8,810 bases of DNA from Streptomyces rubellomurinus (GTDB lineage Bacteria > Actinomycetota > Actinomycetes > Streptomycetales > Streptomycetaceae): NCBI RefSeq assembly GCF_000961885.1, contig NZ_JZKH01000159.1, forward strand, positions 1 through 8,810. The letters are read 5' to 3'. The position numbers were made by a program, and so were the translations under genes. Below the pieces are notes generated by a model, which saw nothing but the letters and a program-made list of their open reading frames with translations, searched no databases and was not told where the DNA came from. Shown here piece after piece: positions 5,666 to 8,810 of the stretch (positions are counted from its first letter, which is position 1; each line of letters starts with the position of its first letter).

Positions 5666-6375
5666 CGCACCGCCTCCGGGCTCGGCACGTCCGCCGTGTC
5701 CCGCACCAGCCGGCCGTCGAGCAGCTCGATCGTCCGGCGGGCGCAGGCCTCGGCGAGCGCGGTGTCGTGGGTGACCAGGAGGATCGTCTGCCCCTCCTCG
5801 TTGAGCCCGCGCAGCAGGTCGCGGACGTCCGCGGCGGAGGCGGTGTCCAGCGCCCCGGTCGGCTCGTCGGCCAGCAGCAGCGGCGGCCGGTTCATCAACG
5901 CCCGGGCCACCGCCACGCGTTGGCGCTCGCCGCCGGAGAGCCGGCCCGGGAAGGCCCTGGCGTGCCGGGCCACCCCCAGCCGCTCCAACAGCTCCTCGGC
6001 CCGGGCGCGGGCCTGCTCCCGGCGCATCCCCGCCAACTGCGCCGGGAGCAGCACGTTGTCCAGCACGTTCAGGTCGTCCAACAGGTTGAAGAACTGGAAC
6101 ACCATGCCGATCCGGGTGCGCCGGTACTCGGCGAGCGCGGCCTCGCCCAGCTCGTGGACAGCCACGCCGTCCACCTCCACGCGGCCCTCGCTCGGGCGGT
6201 CGAGGCCCGCGATCAGGTTGAGCAGGGTCGACTTCCCGCTGCCCGAGCGGCCGAGCACGGCCAGCGCCTCGCCGGCCCGCACCTCCAGGTCGATCCCGGC
6301 CAGCGCGGGGCGGGCGGCGTCGGATCGGTCGTACGTCCTGCTGACGCCGCGGATCCGGATGATCGGCGCGTTCAC
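5662..6375 (-). CDS. ABC transporter ATP-binding protein (LolD/MacB-like)
   Basis: This encodes 237 residues and all ATPase motifs are intact: Walker A GRSGSGKST (42-50), Q-loop VFQFFNLL (92-99), signature LSGGERQRVAVARAL (146-160), Walker B LLLADEPTGALD (166-177) with catalytic Glu171, and the H-loop His203 (LLVTHD). The FQFFNLL form of the Q-loop and ADEPTG(A/N)LD are typical of the LolD/MacB/FtsE group, matching the FtsX-like permease translated next with a four-base overlap. The GTG at 6375 is chosen because GGAGG (6380-6384) precedes it at a usual distance and the family homology begins about there. An ATG at 6408 would add 11 unconserved residues and has no ribosome binding site. It is the first gene of a two-gene operon that reads away from the sensor kinase gene. 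Confidence 0.95.
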   Translation of the reverse strand: MNAPIIRIRGVSRTYDRSDAARPALAGIDLEVRAGEALAVLGRSGSGKSTLLNLIAGLDRPSEGRVEVDGVAVHELGEAALAEYRRTRIGMVFQFFNLLDDLNVLDNVLLPAQLAGMRREQARARAEELLERLGVARHARAFPGRLSGGERQRVAVARALMNRPPLLLADEPTGALDTASAADVRDLLRGLNEEGQTILLVTHDTALAEACARRTIELLDGRLVRDTADVPSPEAVR

Positions 6376-6379
6376 GGGC

Positions 6380-6384
6380 CCTCC
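6380..6384 (-). promoter_or_regulatory. Ribosome binding site deciding the ATPase start
   Basis: GGAGG on the minus strand lies four bases before the GTG at 6375. No comparable site precedes the in-frame ATG at 6408, and an ATG at 6386 is out of frame and stops after four codons. Confidence 0.7.
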
Positions 6385-6483
6385 ATGCTTCGAACTCCGG
6401 CCCGGCATGTCCGGTCCGGCTGACGGAACATGACGCTACGTAGTCTCGACGGGGTGTCGACAGCCGCCTACGCGGCCTCTCGC

Positions 6484-6503
6484 AGGTGTATCCAGATACA
6501 CCT
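6484..6503. promoter_or_regulatory. Perfect 9+9 bp palindrome, candidate operator
   Basis: AGGTGTATC and GATACACCT are exact reverse complements separated by two bases (CA). The stretch is noticeably AT-richer than its surroundings, which makes a chance origin unlikely. It sits 109 bp upstream of the ATPase start and 117 bp upstream of the kinase start. The shape suits a dimeric regulator of the TetR, PadR or GntR kind. The GTNTA..TANAC layout recalls GntR/YtrA-type sites, but this is only a resemblance. The LuxR-type regulator at 8095 is another candidate. Confidence 0.72.
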
Positions 6504-6604
6504 CGAACTGGGTGTTCAGGCCTAGAGCGCCGGGCCTTCCCAGCCGTGCAGACTTGGCCACCGGCGGGACCGGAGGATCGGGATCCGGGGCTGGGCTCCG
6601 GGTT

Positions 6605-6613
6605 GAGAGGGGG
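6605..6613 (+). promoter_or_regulatory. Ribosome binding site deciding the kinase start
   Basis: GAGAGGGGG lies six bases before the ATG at 6620. The open frame reaches back to a GTG at 6512, but those 36 extra codons give a Gly/Arg/Pro-rich sequence with no ribosome binding site and would run from just past the palindrome. Confidence 0.65.
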
Positions 6614-6619
6614 TGCGAC

Positions 6620-8143
6620 ATGGGTGCGGGCATGGTGGCTGGAATCGTGGGCGCGAGCATCGCGGGTGCGGGCGTCGTGAGCGAGGTCGTGACGGGTTCG
6701 GGGGTCGTGGGCAAGGCCGCCCGGCGGGTGGGGCGCGCCTGCCTGGACGGCCTGCGGGCCTGGTACGCGGTGACGCTGGCGGTGACGGGGCTGGTCGCGC
6801 TGCTGGCCGGGCCGGTCCTGCTGGTGTCCGCGCTGTTCGGGCCGGAGGAGTCACGGCCGTTCGGGCCGGGCGGGCCGCTGATCCTGCTGGTCCCGACCGG
6901 GCCGGTCGCACTCTGGGCGCTGTGCTGGGCCACCGGGGGCGGCGGCCGGGCGGTCGGGGCCGCCCTGTTCGCCCCGGGCGCGCTCGCGGTGACGGCCACC
7001 CACCTGTACGGCGGCGCCGCGCCCGGCGGGCGGTCCGTGTCGTTCTGGCTGGCGCCGGCGATGGTGGTGTTCGGGCTGCTCGGCACGCGCTGGGCGGCGG
7101 CCGAGGGCAGGCGCGTCGTGGGGCGGTGGAGCGGGCAGCCGATCCCGCTGCCGTACCACCGCGCGCCCGGCGCCTGCGGCCCGTGGCAGCGGCTGCGGAC
7201 CGGCGGCTGGCTGACCGACCCGGCGACCTGGCGGGACCTGGCCTGGGTGCTGCTCACCGGCTGGGCCGCGCTGGCCACCGCCGCCGTGGTGGTCCTCACC
7301 CCGGTCGCCCTGGAGGTCCTCGGGCGGAACGGGCCGCTCGTCCCGCTCGGCATCCTCTACGGGATGGGGATCTGCGTCGCCCCGCTCGCCGCGCTCTGGG
7401 CCGCCCCGCCGGTACTGCGACTGCACGAGCGGTCCGCGCGGGCGCTGCTCGGGCCGTCCCGGCAGGCCGAACTCGCCCGCCAGGTCAGCCACCTGACCCG
7501 GACCAGGGCGGACACCATCGACGCCGGGGCGGCCGAGCTGCGCCGGATCGAACGGGACCTGCACGACGGGGCGCAGGCCCGGCTGGTGGCCCTCGGCATG
7601 CTGCTGACCGTGGCCGAGCAGCTGAAGGAGGATCCGGAGGCCCTCGGGCCGCTGCTGACCGAGGCCAGGCTGTCCTCCGTGAAGGCCCTGGGCGAACTGC
7701 GGGACCTGGTCCGGGGCATCCATCCCCCGGTACTGGCCGACCGGGGCCTGGCCGACGCGGTGGAGGCCACCGCGCTGGACCTCCCCCTGCCGGTCACCTT
7801 CACGGGCGGCCTGCCCGGCCGGGCGCCGGCCCCGGTGGAGTCGGCCGCCTACTTCGCGGTGAGCGAGCTGCTGGCCAACGTGGTGAAGCACGCGGGCGCC
7901 TCGCGCGTGTGGATCGAGATAGGGCACAGTGACGGGCTGCTGGGGATATCGATCACCGACGACGGGCGCGGCGGCGCCGACCCGTCCCGGGGCACCGGCC
8001 TCAGCGGAACCGAACGCCGACTGGCCGCCTTCGACGGGGTGCTCGCGATCAGCAGTCCGCCCGGTGGCCCGACCATCGTGAACCTGGAGATCCCGTGCGC
8101 GTTGTCATCGCCGAAGACCTCTTCCTCCTCCGGGACGGGCTGA
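6620..8143 (+). CDS. NarL-type sensor histidine kinase with membrane sensor region
   Basis: This encodes 507 residues. The N-terminus (1-40) is Gly/Val/Ala-rich. Membrane segments are predicted near 49-73, 86-104, 111-128, 141-155, 207-233 and 240-263, with a soluble link (about 160-205). The DPATWRDLAWVLL element (200-212) resembles the putative sensor domain found in many Streptomyces kinases of this class. The HisKA_3 phosphoacceptor block is ELRRIERDLHDGAQARLVAL (306-325), with His315 the phosphorylation site. ATPase motifs follow: ELLANVVKHA (416-425, Asn420), ITDDGRGGAD (445-454) and GTGLSG (458-463). The kinase should autophosphorylate on His315 and pass the phosphate to the regulator encoded directly after it, whose gene overlaps by 49 bp. 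The last residues (PCALSSPKTSSSSGTG) are therefore encoded by the regulator's start in another frame, an arrangement I recognise from related Streptomyces pairs. Ligand unknown; the divergent exporter suggests an envelope or drug signal. Confidence 0.93.
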   Translation: MGAGMVAGIVGASIAGAGVVSEVVTGSGVVGKAARRVGRACLDGLRAWYAVTLAVTGLVALLAGPVLLVSALFGPEESRPFGPGGPLILLVPTGPVALWALCWATGGGGRAVGAALFAPGALAVTATHLYGGAAPGGRSVSFWLAPAMVVFGLLGTRWAAAEGRRVVGRWSGQPIPLPYHRAPGACGPWQRLRTGGWLTDPATWRDLAWVLLTGWAALATAAVVVLTPVALEVLGRNGPLVPLGILYGMGICVAPLAALWAAPPVLRLHERSARALLGPSRQAELARQVSHLTRTRADTIDAGAAELRRIERDLHDGAQARLVALGMLLTVAEQLKEDPEALGPLLTEARLSSVKALGELRDLVRGIHPPVLADRGLADAVEATALDLPLPVTFTGGLPGRAPAPVESAAYFAVSELLANVVKHAGASRVWIEIGHSDGLLGISITDDGRGGADPSRGTGLSGTERRLAAFDGVLAISSPPGGPTIVNLEIPCALSSPKTSSSSGTG

Positions 8144-8742
8144 CCCGGCTGTTGGAGGCCAACGGGATGAAGGTCACCGCGGCGGTCGAGACCGGCGACC
8201 AACTGCTCGCCGCGGTGGCCGCCGACCTGCCGGACATCGCCGTGGTCGACGTCCGGCTGCCGCCGACCTTCACCGACGAGGGCCTGCGGGCGGCGCTGGC
8301 GGCCCGACAGGCCCACCCGGGCCTGCCCGTCCTGGTGCTGTCGCAGTTCGTGGAGCAGCTGTACGCCCGCGAGCTGCTGGCCGGCAGCACCGGCGGGATC
8401 GGCTACCTGTTGAAGGACCGGGTGCTGGACGGCGCCACCTTCATCGACGCGATCCAGCGCGTCGCCCAGGGCGGCACCGCGATGGACCCGGAGGTGATCA
8501 CCCGGCTGCTCACCCACACGTCCTCCGCCGGGCCGGTCTCCACCCTCTCCCCGCGCGAACGGCAGGTCCTGGGGTTGATGGCGGAGGGCCGGTCCAACGC
8601 GGCGATCGCCCAGCAACTGGTGATCACCGAGCGGGCGGTGGCCAAGCACACGGCCTCGATCTTCGTCCGGCTCGACCTCCAACCCTCCGACGACGACAAC
8701 CGCCGGGTCCTGGCCGTCCTGGCCTACCTCAACAACTCCTGA
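8095..8742 (+). CDS. NarL/LuxR-family response regulator
   Basis: This encodes 215 residues. The receiver domain (about 1-115) has the acidic pair Glu7/Asp8, the phosphoacceptor Asp52 (VVDVRLPP), the switch residue Ser83 (VLVLSQF) and Lys107 (YLLKD). The C-terminal LuxR-type helix-turn-helix is LSPRERQVLGLMAEGRSNAAIAQQLVITERAVAKHTASIF (151-190), ending in the family's usual short Asp-rich and leucine-rich tail. The start is GTG at 8095 with GGAGA (8086-8090) four bases upstream, inside the kinase gene. The overlap points to coupled translation with the kinase. Phosphorylated dimers of this type bind inverted repeats; the control region at 6376-6619 is the first place to expect its sites. All key residues are present, so it should be a functional, phosphorylation-controlled regulator. 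Confidence 0.95.
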   Translation: MRVVIAEDLFLLRDGLTRLLEANGMKVTAAVETGDQLLAAVAADLPDIAVVDVRLPPTFTDEGLRAALAARQAHPGLPVLVLSQFVEQLYARELLAGSTGGIGYLLKDRVLDGATFIDAIQRVAQGGTAMDPEVITRLLTHTSSAGPVSTLSPRERQVLGLMAEGRSNAAIAQQLVITERAVAKHTASIFVRLDLQPSDDDNRRVLAVLAYLNNS

Positions 8743-8810
8743 CCCCGCCCACGACCCCGCCCCACCACGCCCCGCCCGCGCCCCCGCCCCCGCCCCAACC
8801 TGAACCACAC
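8743..8810. other. C-rich tract after the response regulator gene (G-runs on minus strand)
   Basis: The stretch directly after the stop codon is almost pure C with scattered G and A. On the minus strand it carries a dense series of G-runs, including four consecutive runs of 3-5 G with spacers of 1-3 bases (8775-8796). This fits the pattern for a G-quadruplex on the minus strand and an i-motif on the plus strand. No inverted repeat resembling a terminator is visible before the window ends. Confidence 0.6.

Larger units (their letters stand above)
6376..6619. other. Divergent control region between ABC exporter operon and two-component operon
   Basis: This 244-bp region must drive both operons. 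Between 6436 and 6503 several dyads are stacked: CTACGTAG (6436-6443), TGTCGACA (6455-6462), GCCGC-CTAC-GCGGC (6463-6476) and the perfect 20-bp palindrome at 6484-6503. A weak minus-strand -10 candidate TAGCGT (complement of 6433-6438) could serve the ATPase gene, with TGTCGA 18 bp upstream as a poor -35. No convincing plus-strand promoter stands out. Positions 6504-6619 form the kinase leader and show nothing beyond the ribosome binding site. Confidence 0.55.

Noticed and set aside
6376..6408. ATG start at 6408 for the ABC ATPase
   Set aside because: No Shine-Dalgarno sequence precedes it and the 11 extra residues are not family-like; the GTG at 6375 has GGAGG at a normal distance.
3239..6433. 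A 1064-codon open frame on the plus strand antisense to both ABC transporter genes
   Set aside because: Its translation is rich in Arg/Gly/His/Pro/Gln without any domain. The minus-strand frames carry intact Walker motifs, FtsX motifs and membrane helices. Long antisense frames are a by-product of extreme GC bias.
6512..6619. Earlier GTG start for the NarL-type kinase
   Set aside because: The added 36 residues are Gly/Arg/Pro-rich and lack a ribosome binding site, whereas ATG 6620 has GAGAGGGGG six bases upstream.
6436..7353. 305-codon minus-strand frame covering the kinase N-terminus and the control region
   Set aside because: Ser/Pro/Ala/Arg-rich shadow of the kinase gene with no domain; it would run across the palindrome region.

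Overview
The window is very GC-rich, with third codon positions almost always G or C, GTG starts and short purine-rich ribosome binding sites. The gene families are typical of high-GC Actinobacteria. The best guess is a Streptomyces or Kitasatospora chromosome. No tRNA, rRNA, insertion sequence, CRISPR array or phage gene was seen.

Layout, left to right. Positions 1-459 (+) hold the C-terminal ATP-binding half of an orthodox sensor histidine kinase whose start lies outside the window. A convergent gene (422-934, -) overlaps its 3' end and encodes a secreted NTF2-fold protein of the SgcJ/EcaC (CaMKII association domain) type. Diverging from it is a DUF2332 gene (1166-2230, +) that carries two in-frame tandem repeats. 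A MerR-family regulator with a TipAS-like ligand domain follows (2383-3195, +). Its upstream region has a textbook MerR promoter: a 19-bp spacer filled by a 23-bp dyad. A stem-loop sits at the predicted transcript start.

The right half is a divergently organised transport and signalling module. On the minus strand are a LolD/MacB-like ATPase (5662-6375) and an eight-helix FtsX-like permease (3272-5665), coupled by an ATGA overlap. On the plus strand are a NarL-type sensor kinase (6620-8143) and its LuxR-type response regulator (8095-8742), which overlap by 49 bp. The 244-bp region between the two operons holds a perfect 9+9 bp palindrome (6484-6503) and several smaller dyads, the obvious place for shared control. 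The permease and merR genes converge on an 11-bp inverted repeat, one arm of which contains the permease stop codon and which is likely a bidirectional terminator.

Reading of the whole: the kinase/regulator pair probably senses an envelope signal or a small molecule or peptide and adjusts the adjacent exporter. The TipAS-type MerR protein probably autoregulates on binding a drug-like ligand. These roles are inferred from family and layout. Nothing here amounts to a clearly new system. The most check-worthy items are the regulatory dyads, the repeat tracts in the DUF2332 gene and a possible internal start in the MerR gene.
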